A stretch of DNA of 22,407 nt, from NCBI GenBank assembly GCA_964641175.1, contig CAZXLJ010000053.1, forward strand, positions 1 through 22,407. Direction: 5' to 3'. Below are positions 15,979-22,407 of this stretch, in pieces (within the stretch, counting starts at the first letter, position 1; each line of letters starts with the position of its first letter). A program made the position numbers and the translations under genes. Source of the DNA: CAYNST01 sp964641175 (GTDB lineage Bacteria > Pseudomonadota > Gammaproteobacteria > Pseudomonadales > Cellvibrionaceae). The notes beneath the pieces were generated by a model that did no database searches, was not told the origin of the DNA, and saw nothing but the letters and a program-made list of their open reading frames with translations.

Positions 15979-16945
15979 CCTGCCTGGCGTCGTCAGCAGG
16001 CGAGAGGCGCAGCCCCGCCTGAGAAAAGGCAGCGTCGATGTCGGCCGAGACACGGCTGCGCTTGATCAATTCGAAAAAAACACCCGCTTGCGGATATTGG
16101 CGCTGCAGATACACCAGCCATTGCTTCAGGCGATTGCCGCAATACCTGGCGGGGTAGTACCGCAAAGTCTGCTGATGGTATTCGTAGATCAACGGCAATA
16201 ATTCCGTCCAGCTCTTGCAGCGTCGCGGCCGACCTTCCGCAGCTGCCTTGATCTGCCGGGCGAGGTCAGGTTTCGCCAGCAGGCCGCGCCCCAGCATGAC
16301 ATCCGTACAGCCGGACTCCTCGCGGCAGCGGTGGAAATCCGTAAGGGACCAGATCTCGCCATTGGCGATTACCGGAATGTCCACCGCCTCGCGGATTTCC
16401 CGTATGCAATGCCAGTAGGCGGGAGGCTGGTAGCGATCCGCCTTGGAACGCGCGTGCACCACAAGCTCCTGGGCGCCTGCATCGCGAATGGCACAAGCGT
16501 TTTCAACATAGCGGGCGCGTTCGTGGTATCCGAGGCGGATTTTGGCGGTGACCGGCACTTCAGGCGGCACAGCCAGCCGCACCGCATGGACTATCTCGAA
16601 TAACAGGTCGGTCTCCTGCAGCAAGCAGGCGCCGCCGCGACTCTTGTTGACGGTCTTTGCAGGACAACCGAAATTCAGGTCAATGGCTGGAGCGCCCATC
16701 CTGGCGGCTTTGCGGGCATTCAGAGCAAGCATTTCGGGATCGGAACCCAGCAGTTGCACGCGCACCGGCAAGCTCAGCGGCGCGGCCAGTTCCGGGCAAT
16801 ACCGTCGGAAGACTTTCTGGGGAAGCACCGTTTGAGACACACGGATGAACTCGGTGACCGCAACATCTACGCCACCGATATCGGCGTAAAGCCGCCGCAG
16901 GAGGTGGTCGACGACGCCCTCCATGGGGGCCAGATAGATTCGCAT
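15950..16945 (-). CDS. dusC: tRNA-dihydrouridine(16) synthase
   Basis: FMN enzyme that reduces uridine in the tRNA D-loop to dihydrouridine. The 331-residue TIM-barrel protein begins MRIYLAPMEGVVD, as E. coli DusC does (MRVLLAPMEGVLD). It has TEFIRVSQTVLPQKVF (31-46), DLNFGCPAKTVN (89-100) with catalytic Cys94, the LVVHARSKADRY block and IPVIANGEIW. The C-terminal RIKQW-like segment (RLKQWLVYLQ) also fits DusC rather than DusA or DusB. AGGTG six bases before ATG 16945 decides the start over an upstream in-frame GTG at 16963. It is convergent with ggt and their coding ends overlap by 29 bases, so no separate terminator can lie between them. Confidence 0.94.
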   Translation of the reverse strand: MRIYLAPMEGVVDHLLRRLYADIGGVDVAVTEFIRVSQTVLPQKVFRRYCPELAAPLSLPVRVQLLGSDPEMLALNARKAARMGAPAIDLNFGCPAKTVNKSRGGACLLQETDLLFEIVHAVRLAVPPEVPVTAKIRLGYHERARYVENACAIRDAGAQELVVHARSKADRYQPPAYWHCIREIREAVDIPVIANGEIWSLTDFHRCREESGCTDVMLGRGLLAKPDLARQIKAAAEGRPRRCKSWTELLPLIYEYHQQTLRYYPARYCGNRLKQWLVYLQRQYPQAGVFFELIKRSRVSADIDAAFSQAGLRLSPADDARQVIAPAHCVR

Positions 16946-17069
16946 TGTCTGCACCTGGTTCACCGCTCAAAAAACGCGGCCATGGTAACAGCTTCCGCGG
17001 TCTGACCCCAGAACCGGCACAGCCTTGAATAAGTGCATCGCCGAAGGCTTTCAGCGGAATTTGCGGAAT

Positions 17070-17120
17070 TCAGTCAAGGTATCGAGGGTTGAGGTTGTAA
17101 GGAGCCGTTTTCTTAGGCAC
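17070..17120 (-). CDS. Possible 16-residue mini-ORF with ideal ribosome binding site
   Basis: On the minus strand AAAAAAAGGAGGTGAATA precedes a GTG at 17120, with GGAGG (17127-17131) six bases from the start. The frame encodes MPKKTAPYNLNPRYLD and stops at TGA (17070-17072). The mini-ORF lies about 125 bases upstream of dusC on the same strand and antisense to the oadG leader. It could be a leader peptide, a small protein, or the 5' remnant of a lost gene. I know no homologue. The call rests only on the ribosome binding site. Confidence 0.3.
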   Translation of the reverse strand: MPKKTAPYNLNPRYLD

Positions 17121-17363
17121 TATTCACCTCCTTTTTTTACTGCAGCCAATTCAGGACGAACCGACCGCTGTAATCCCTGCTCCGCGTTTGATCCCTGTCC
17201 CGGCCTGCCAATGGGGCCGATCCCTTGGCGATCGAGATCAGCGAGCCGCGTACCAACCGATTTCACCGCTGGCGCTTACGCGCGAGTCGCACACCACACT
17301 GCCTGTCTGCGGGGGTGGAAGATCGGTTCAGTCCGCGGGGGGCGTCCTGTGTCTTACATGACG

Positions 17364-17368
17364 AGGTG
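17364..17368 (+). promoter_or_regulatory. Ribosome binding site of oadG
   Basis: AGGTG (within GAGGTG), seven bases before ATG 17376. It selects this Met among the several in-frame starts from 17025 to 17391. Confidence 0.65.
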
Positions 17369-17375
17369 CACACCA

Positions 17376-17624
17376 ATGGGCACTACCCTTATGGGTCAAG
17401 GCTTCAGTCTGCTGCTGTATGGCATGGGGCTGGTTTTTCTGTTTCTGACCTTGCTGGTGATTGTGACCGGCATTATGTCCACGCTCATCGAAAAATACTT
17501 CCCCGAAGGGGACGATCAGCCACCGGTACGTCCCGGTCGGCAATCCGAAGCGCCGGTTGAGCCGCGAATTGTCGAGATCATTGAAGCGGCGATTGCTCAG
17601 CACCGTAGCAAAACGCGCAGTTAA
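17376..17624 (+). CDS. oadG: Oxaloacetate decarboxylase Na+ pump, gamma subunit
   Basis: An 82-residue small membrane subunit. One transmembrane helix (about residues 11-36, LLYGMGLVFLFLTLLVIVTG) is followed by a charged cytoplasmic tail with proline (PPVRPGRQ) and an IIEAAIAQHR helix, the typical OadG layout. The GMGLVFLFLTLLV segment is the family signature. In the complex, gamma anchors the alpha carboxyltransferase/biotin subunit to the beta membrane subunit and binds Zn2+ in characterised homologues. The long upstream frame is rejected because the ribosome binding site at 17364-17368 and the family length agree on ATG 17376. It is the first gene of oadGAB, 63 bases before oadA. Confidence 0.88.
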   Translation: MGTTLMGQGFSLLLYGMGLVFLFLTLLVIVTGIMSTLIEKYFPEGDDQPPVRPGRQSEAPVEPRIVEIIEAAIAQHRSKTRS

Positions 17625-17687
17625 CCCCGGGGCGGTGCCGATGCGCCCACCTCCAACAAATTGCCAAGACAGCAGAGGCTAGAGGTT

Positions 17688-19487
17688 ATGACAGCCACGA
17701 TCAGCGGGAAACTCGGCATCACCGACGTGGTGTTGCGGGATGCCCACCAGTCCTTGTTTGCCACCCGCATGCGCCTTGATGACATGCTTCCCATCGCCGC
17801 GAAGCTCGACGCTGTGGGCTTCTGGTCCCTGGAGACCTGGGGCGGCGCAACCTTTGACGCCTGCATTCGCTACCTGGGTGAAGATCCCTGGGATCGCATC
17901 AGGGAACTCAAGAAGGCGATGCCCAATACACCCCAGCAGATGTTGCTGCGCGGCCAGAACCTGCTGGGATACCGGCACTATGCCGATGACGTGGTAGAAA
18001 AGTTTGTGGAGCGGGCGGCACTGAACGGAGTGGATGTTTTTCGCGTGTTCGACGCCATGAATGACATGCGCAACATGGAAACTGCCCTGAAAGCGGTCCG
18101 GAAGCAGGGCAGGCACGCACAGGGAACCATCTCTTACACCTTGAGTCCCGTGCACACGCTCGAATCCTGGGTGGATCTGGCCAGAAGGATTGAAGATGCC
18201 GGCGCTGACTCGGTGGCGATCAAGGATATGGCCGGGTTGCTGAAACCCTATGAAGGGTTCCGGCTGGTCAAAAGGCTCAAGGAAGTCTGTTCCATCCCGA
18301 TCCATATGCAATGCCACGCCACGACCGGTCTGGCCCATGCCACCATTCTCAAATGCGTGGAAGCGGGGATCGACAATGTCGACACCGCCATCTCGTCCAT
18401 GTCCATGACCTACGGTCACAGTCCCACTGAAACCCTGGTGGCGACCCTTGCCGGCACCCGCCGGGACACGCAGCTGGATCTGGTGCTGCTGCAGGAAATC
18501 GCCCTGTATTTTCGGGAGATCCGCAAGAAGTACGCCGCATTCGAAGGGTCCCTGAAAGGCGTTGATGTCCGTATCCTCACCGCCCAGGTGCCGGGCGGCA
18601 TGCTCACCAACATGGAAAACCAGCTGCGCGAGCAAGGGGCTCTGGACCGTCTTGATGAAGTACTGGAAGAGATACCCGCAGTCCGCAAAGATCTCGGTTA
18701 CATTCCGCTGGTAACACCGACGTCGCAGATTGTCGGCAGTCAGGCCGTCATTAATGTGCTCAATGGCGAACGCTACGCCACCATCACCAAGGAAACCCAG
18801 GCGGTGTTGCGGGGCGAATACGGCGCGACTCCCGCGCCGGTCAACACGGCGTTGCAGGCGCGGGTACTGGAGCCGGGGCAGGCACCGATCACCTGCAGAC
18901 CAGCGGATCTGCTGCAGCCGGAGATGCAATCACTGAAGGAAAGTCTGCGAAGCCTGGCACAGGAGCGCAATATTTCACTGGCCGGTGGTGATGGCGAAAT
19001 TGACGATGTGCTGACTTACGCCCTGTTCAATCAGACTGCGCTGAAATTTCTGGAAAATCGTGACAATCCCGACGCTTTTGAGCCGATTCCCTCCGTTGAA
19101 CACTCCAGGCCGACCACGGCGTCGGGCGAGGAAATCTATACCGTCACGGTTGAAGGTCGCAGCTATACCGTGACGGTCAGCGATGGGGGCGATGTCACCG
19201 GTATAGCGCCACTCAACCAGAGTGAATCCGCTGAGGGGGACTATTCTGCACCCGGCCCTGCGACCCAAAGCGAGGGCGATGACATCCAGGCACCGCTGGC
19301 TGGCAACATCTCCAAGGTGCTGGTTCAACCCGGCATCGCGGTGGACCAGGGACAGGCTTTGGTGGTTTTGGAAGCCATGAAAATGGAGACCGAAATTCGG
19401 GCCCCGCGCAACGGGATGGTCGGCAGCGTCCTGGTCAAGGACGGCGATGTGGTTGCCGTTGGCGACTGTTTGCTCACCCTGGTCTAA
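17688..19487 (+). CDS. oadA: Oxaloacetate decarboxylase Na+ pump, biotinylated alpha subunit
   Basis: A 599-residue cytoplasmic subunit. The N-terminal carboxyltransferase TIM barrel moves the carboxyl group of oxaloacetate to biotin: ITDVVLRDAHQSLFATRMRLDDM (metal Asp18), AIKDMAGLL with the carbamylated-type Lys179, and the CHATTG motif. The C-terminal biotinyl domain has EAMKMET with biotin-accepting Lys565 (codon 19380-19382). A Gln/Ser/Glu-rich linker joins the two. Where other family members have an H-x-H-x-H metal motif this protein has H206-x-Q208-x-H210 (see findings). The ATG at 17688 has AGAGG nine bases upstream; the frame extends to TTG 17661 but the ATG fits the family. It is the middle gene of oadGAB, 11 bases before oadB. 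Confidence 0.95.
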   Translation: MTATISGKLGITDVVLRDAHQSLFATRMRLDDMLPIAAKLDAVGFWSLETWGGATFDACIRYLGEDPWDRIRELKKAMPNTPQQMLLRGQNLLGYRHYADDVVEKFVERAALNGVDVFRVFDAMNDMRNMETALKAVRKQGRHAQGTISYTLSPVHTLESWVDLARRIEDAGADSVAIKDMAGLLKPYEGFRLVKRLKEVCSIPIHMQCHATTGLAHATILKCVEAGIDNVDTAISSMSMTYGHSPTETLVATLAGTRRDTQLDLVLLQEIALYFREIRKKYAAFEGSLKGVDVRILTAQVPGGMLTNMENQLREQGALDRLDEVLEEIPAVRKDLGYIPLVTPTSQIVGSQAVINVLNGERYATITKETQAVLRGEYGATPAPVNTALQARVLEPGQAPITCRPADLLQPEMQSLKESLRSLAQERNISLAGGDGEIDDVLTYALFNQTALKFLENRDNPDAFEPIPSVEHSRPTTASGEEIYTVTVEGRSYTVTVSDGGDVTGIAPLNQSESAEGDYSAPGPATQSEGDDIQAPLAGNISKVLVQPGIAVDQGQALVVLEAMKMETEIRAPRNGMVGSVLVKDGDVVAVGDCLLTLV

Positions 19488-19498
19488 GGAAGCCGTTG

Positions 19499-20815
19499 AT
19501 GAATGATCTGTTGATCCTGTGGCAGGACTCCGGTATCTATCAGCTGCGTTTCGGCCAGCTGGTAATGATGCTTATCTGTCTGCTTTTGCTGTTTCTCGCG
19601 ATTCGCAAGCAGTTCGAACCTCTATTGCTGCTGCCCATTGGGTTCGGGGGGCTGCTGGCCAATATCCCGGGCGCAGGCATGGCCTATTCGGCAGTGGAAA
19701 ATGCGATCTACGGGGGCGATGCGGCAGTGATGACTTCCATGGCGGGCTTGCTCGGAGCGGACGCTAGTGCGGGCGCTGCGGAATTACTCGACGTGTATCG
19801 AACAGCGCTGCCGGCCCTGCAGCATCAGCTGGTGAGTGCTGCCCAGCTGGCCGGCTTCACGAATGGCATTCTCTATGATTTTTATCAGGTCGCCATTGCG
19901 TCGGGGATCGCGCCGCTGTTGATTTTCATGGGGGTGGGAGCGATGACCGACTTCGGCCCCATGCTGGCAAATCCGCGCACGCTCTTTTTGGGTGCCGCAG
20001 CGCAGTTTGGAATATTTGCGACCATCCTGGGCGCGGTGGGACTGAGTGCCCTTGGCTGGCTGGATTTCAGCATTGCCGATGCCGCTGCAATCGGGATTAT
20101 CGGGGGTGCGGATGGCCCCACTGCGATCTATGTGGCCAGCATGCTCGCGCCGGACCTGCTCGGAGCCATTGCGGTGGCCGCCTATTCGTATATGGCGCTG
20201 GTACCGCTGATCCAGCCGCCGATCATGCGGCTGCTGACGACCGAAAAGGAACGGCAGATCGTCATGAAACAGCTGCGCCACGTGGGCCGGCGGGAGAAAA
20301 TCATCTTTCCCGTCTGTCTGCTGGTGCTGGTGGGACTGTTCATTCCGGCTGCCGTGCCCCTGCTGGGAATGTTCTGCCTTGGCAACCTGATGCGCGAATG
20401 CGGGGTCGTCAATCGCTTGTCCGACACGGCGCAGAATGCCCTGATCAATATCGTCACCATTTTTCTCGGGCTGGCGGTGGGGTCAAAGCTGGAGGCCGAC
20501 AAGTTTCTGGATCCGAAAACCCTCGGGATACTGGTACTGGGCATTCTCGCCTTCGGCATTGGCACGGCAGCCGGTGTGATTATGGCCAAGCTGATGAACC
20601 GCTGGGGCAAGCACCCCATCAATCCGCTGATCGGGTCGGCCGGAGTGTCGGCGGTTCCCATGGCGGCCAGAGTTTCCAATAAGGTCGGGCTCGATGCCGA
20701 CCCGCAAAATTTCTTGTTGATGCACGCCATGGGGCCGAATGTCGCGGGGGTGATCGGATCTGCCGTGGCCGCCGGTGTCATGATTTCCATGGTTTCAAAT
20801 ATGACTGGGGGCTGA
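19499..20815 (+). CDS. oadB: Oxaloacetate decarboxylase Na+ pump, beta subunit
   Basis: A 438-residue polytopic inner-membrane subunit that decarboxylates carboxybiotin and pumps Na+ outward. The sequence closely follows enterobacterial OadB: KQFEPLLLLPIGFGGLLANIP, MGVGAMTDFGPMLANPRT, then IGIIGGADGPTAIYVAS with the key Asp205 (Asp203 of the Klebsiella enzyme). SYMALVPLIQPPIM and NPLIGSAGVSAVPMAARVSN follow, the latter being the second conserved Na+-site region. Segment 70-120 is present at full length as in Klebsiella. AAGGA (19486-19490), which overlaps the oadA stop, lies eight bases before ATG 19499, so the two genes are tightly coupled. A TTG three bases upstream is an unlikely start. 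Last gene of the operon; a hairpin follows. Confidence 0.96.
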   Translation: MNDLLILWQDSGIYQLRFGQLVMMLICLLLLFLAIRKQFEPLLLLPIGFGGLLANIPGAGMAYSAVENAIYGGDAAVMTSMAGLLGADASAGAAELLDVYRTALPALQHQLVSAAQLAGFTNGILYDFYQVAIASGIAPLLIFMGVGAMTDFGPMLANPRTLFLGAAAQFGIFATILGAVGLSALGWLDFSIADAAAIGIIGGADGPTAIYVASMLAPDLLGAIAVAAYSYMALVPLIQPPIMRLLTTEKERQIVMKQLRHVGRREKIIFPVCLLVLVGLFIPAAVPLLGMFCLGNLMRECGVVNRLSDTAQNALINIVTIFLGLAVGSKLEADKFLDPKTLGILVLGILAFGIGTAAGVIMAKLMNRWGKHPINPLIGSAGVSAVPMAARVSNKVGLDADPQNFLLMHAMGPNVAGVIGSAVAAGVMISMVSNMTGG

Positions 20816-20829
20816 CGGATCGAAGTTAT

Positions 20830-20855
20830 GAACGGCCGGCATCTGCCGGCCGTTC
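20830..20855 (+). terminator. Hairpin ending the oad operon
   Basis: GAACGGCCGG (20830-20839), loop CATCTG and CCGGCCGTTC (20846-20855) form a perfect 10-bp GC-rich stem 14 bases after the oadB stop. Only a weak T-rich stretch (GCATTTA) follows. The position makes a terminator likely, and pykA would then need its own promoter. Confidence 0.6.
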
Positions 20856-20860
20856 TGCAT

Positions 20861-20890
20861 TTAGATCAGTCTGCAATATTGCGTTAGAAT
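20861..20890 (+). promoter_or_regulatory. Weak candidate pykA promoter
   Basis: TAGAAT at 20885-20890 is a good -10 hexamer about 38 bases before the pykA start. The best -35 is poor (TTAGAT at 20861-20866, 18-base spacer). The location between the oad hairpin and pykA is the main support. Confidence 0.3.
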
Positions 20891-20928
20891 GGCCGCCCGT
20901 TGAGATAACACCGGATTGGAGAGCAGTT

Positions 20929-22383
20929 ATGTTGAGACGTACCAAAATCGTGAGCACCCTCGGTCCAGCAACCGATGAGCCCGAAATACTGGAAAAATTG
21001 ATCAAGGCGGGTGTTGATGTAGTACGACTCAACTTTTCCCACGGTTCCCCCGAGGATCACCGCAACCGCGCCGAGAATGTCCGCAAGTACGCCGCAAAGC
21101 ACGGCCGTTATGTTGCGATACTGGGCGACCTGCAGGGCCCGAAGATACGCGTGGCCCGTTTTGCCGAAGGTCCGGTCCGGCTGGCGACCGGAGACAAGTT
21201 CTCCCTGGATGCGAGCCTTCCCACTGAGGCGGGCAACCAGCGTGAAGTCGGAATCGATTACAAGGAACTTCCCAACGACACCCGGCCCGGCGACCTGCTG
21301 CTGCTGGATGATGGCCGGATCGTCCTGAAAGTCGATACCGTTGAAGGGCCGCGCATTAACTGCACGGTGACGATTGGCGGCAAGCTGTCCAATAACAAGG
21401 GAATCAACCGTCAGGGAGGAGGGCTGAGCGCACCGGCCCTGACGGAAAAGGACAAGACCGACATCAAGACGGCGGTAGACATCGGTGTTGATTATCTGGC
21501 TGTTTCCTTTCCGCGCAGCGCTGAAGACATGCAACTGGCCCGTTCGCTGGTGCGTCAGGCCGGTGGTGACATCGCCATGGTGGCCAAAATTGAGCGGGCA
21601 GAAGCGGTCGAAAACGACGAGGTGCTGGATGCCATCATCGCCTCGTCCGATGCCGTGATGGTAGCGCGCGGAGATCTGGGTGTGGAAATCGGTGATGCGT
21701 CCCTGATCGGCGTGCAAAAGCACATCATCAACCGGGCGCGCGCCCTGAACCGCTGTGTGATCACTGCCACCCAGATGATGGAGACCATGATCAACAGCTC
21801 GCTGCCGACCCGCGCCGAGGTGTTTGACGTGGCCAACGCTGTCCTGGATGGCACGGATGCGGTCATGCTCTCGGCGGAAACCGCTGCCGGGCAGTTTCCG
21901 GTGGAAACGGTGGAAGCCATGGTGCGCATCATTCTGGGTGCGGAAAAAACTGAAGAATCCCAAAAGCAGGTGGATCGCGAATTGCCACCGCGAGTGGCCA
22001 TCGATCAGGCGATCGCTGCCGCAGCGATGCACACGGCCAACCAGATGCCAGGCGTGGCCGCCATTGTCTGCATGACGGAAACCGGCGGTACGCCGCTGTT
22101 AATGAGCCGATACGGTACCAGACTGCCCATCTTTTCATTATCACGTCACGAGCAGACCCTGCGTCGTGCCGGCTTGCACCGCGGCGTCCAGACCGTATTG
22201 TTTGACTGCAACAACATGACCTTCGCAGAAGCCAACAGCAAGGCGATCAACGAGCTGCGGGCGCGAAACGTGGTGAAAGAAGGAGATCTGGTGATCATCT
22301 CCAAAGGGGATGTCGCCAATCTTCACGGCGGTACAAACACCATGAAAATTCTTGAAGTCGGCAAGCCGATCTCGGCCAACTAA
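20929..22383 (+). CDS. pykA: Pyruvate kinase, PykA (type II) branch
   Basis: A 484-residue glycolytic enzyme that converts PEP and ADP to pyruvate and ATP. It aligns end to end with E. coli PykA rather than PykF: LRRTKIVSTLGPATD at the N-terminus, VVRLNFSHGSPEDH, VAILGDLQGPKIRV, the B-domain GIDYKELP...GDLLLLDDGR, and LSNNKGINRQGGGLSAPALTEKD. The active-site blocks are VAKIERAEAV, MVARGDLGVEIGD and VITATQMMETMI. The C-terminal allosteric domain is complete and ends GGTNTMKILEVG. GGAG (20918-20921) seven bases before ATG 20929 supports the start. It stands immediately after oadGAB, so two pyruvate-forming reactions are neighbours, probably as separate transcripts. The stop is 24 bases from the end of the window. 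Confidence 0.97.
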   Translation: MLRRTKIVSTLGPATDEPEILEKLIKAGVDVVRLNFSHGSPEDHRNRAENVRKYAAKHGRYVAILGDLQGPKIRVARFAEGPVRLATGDKFSLDASLPTEAGNQREVGIDYKELPNDTRPGDLLLLDDGRIVLKVDTVEGPRINCTVTIGGKLSNNKGINRQGGGLSAPALTEKDKTDIKTAVDIGVDYLAVSFPRSAEDMQLARSLVRQAGGDIAMVAKIERAEAVENDEVLDAIIASSDAVMVARGDLGVEIGDASLIGVQKHIINRARALNRCVITATQMMETMINSSLPTRAEVFDVANAVLDGTDAVMLSAETAAGQFPVETVEAMVRIILGAEKTEESQKQVDRELPPRVAIDQAIAAAAMHTANQMPGVAAIVCMTETGGTPLLMSRYGTRLPIFSLSRHEQTLRRAGLHRGVQTVLFDCNNMTFAEANSKAINELRARNVVKEGDLVIISKGDVANLHGGTNTMKILEVGKPISAN

Positions 22384-22407
22384 AGCCGTTCCGGCGCATC
22401 AGTTCAC

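Larger units (their letters stand above)
16946..17375. other. Intergenic/leader region (~430 bp) between dusC and oadG
   Basis: It should carry promoters for dusC (minus) and the oad operon (plus); none is clear-cut. A plus frame from 17025 runs into oadG, but its first ~117 codons resemble no protein I know. A near-perfect tandem GCGGAATTT/GCGGAATTC lies at 17054-17071. On the minus strand a 16-codon mini-ORF (17070-17120) has an ideal ribosome binding site. Confidence 0.45.

Noticed and set aside
17025..17375. Upstream extension of the oadG frame (about 117 codons)
   Set aside because: No resemblance to any protein. The ribosome binding site and family length place the start at 17376.
17679..18929. 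416-codon minus frame opposite oadA
   Set aside because: Shadow of the strongly conserved oadA frame; no recognisable domain.
19700..19870. Apparent insertion in OadB after GMAYSAVENAI
   Set aside because: As I recall the enterobacterial OadB sequence, an equivalent segment is present there, so this is normal for the subfamily.
20884..22032. 382-codon minus frame opposite pykA
   Set aside because: Shadow of pykA; His/Gly/Asp-rich with no family resemblance.
1..22407. CRISPR arrays, tRNAs, rRNAs, insertion sequences, phage genes
   Set aside because: No regularly spaced repeats, no cloverleaf-like or rRNA motifs, no transposase or integrase frames seen on reading both strands.

Overview
The window reads as a chromosomal segment of a Gram-negative, probably marine, polysaccharide-degrading gammaproteobacterium. 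A Cellvibrionaceae-like host (relatives of Saccharophagus, Teredinibacter or Marinimicrobium) is my inference, not a proof. The signs are the end of a GH6 cellobiohydrolase, a secreted ricin-type lectin, an alginate-export-type outer-membrane porin, a Na+-pumping oxaloacetate decarboxylase, a class I AroA and a PykA-type pyruvate kinase. Base composition is moderately high in GC throughout, and no gene stands out as compositionally foreign. I found no insertion sequence, prophage, CRISPR array, rRNA or tRNA.

Layout, left (1-11.4 kb). A 5'-truncated GH6 gene ends at 690 and is followed by a good intrinsic terminator. Next come a TolB-like beta-propeller lipoprotein and aroA, whose probable promoter lies inside a perfect 12-bp inverted repeat. 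A sterol-desaturase/fatty-acid-hydroxylase membrane protein is convergent with aroA and divergent from a 7TM sensor histidine kinase with no visible response regulator. The kinase is convergent with a porin gene across a strong hairpin. Then a ricin-lectin gene (TTG start) and mobA lie on the minus strand, and pdxH plus a quinone-oxidoreductase gene, overlapping by ATGA, lie on the plus strand.

Layout, right (11.4-22.4 kb). The long-form purC (minus) diverges from a MATE efflux gene. This is followed by gamma-glutamyltransferase, whose 3' end overlaps convergent dusC by 29 bp. A roughly 430-bp leader, which holds a 16-codon antisense mini-ORF with the best ribosome binding site in the window, precedes the compact operon oadG-oadA-oadB. 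A hairpin ends that operon and pykA follows.

How the genes fit together. Most are housekeeping genes: aromatic amino acids, purines, PLP, molybdenum cofactor, tRNA modification and glutathione. The right end is a pyruvate node: OadGAB converts oxaloacetate to pyruvate while exporting Na+, and PykA converts PEP to pyruvate. The left end has the envelope and polysaccharide theme. I did not find a clearly new multi-gene system. The points most worth a second look are the mini-ORF upstream of oad/dusC, the promoter-bearing inverted repeat before aroA, the four-cysteine lectin protein, and a His-to-Gln change at an expected metal-ligand position in OadA.
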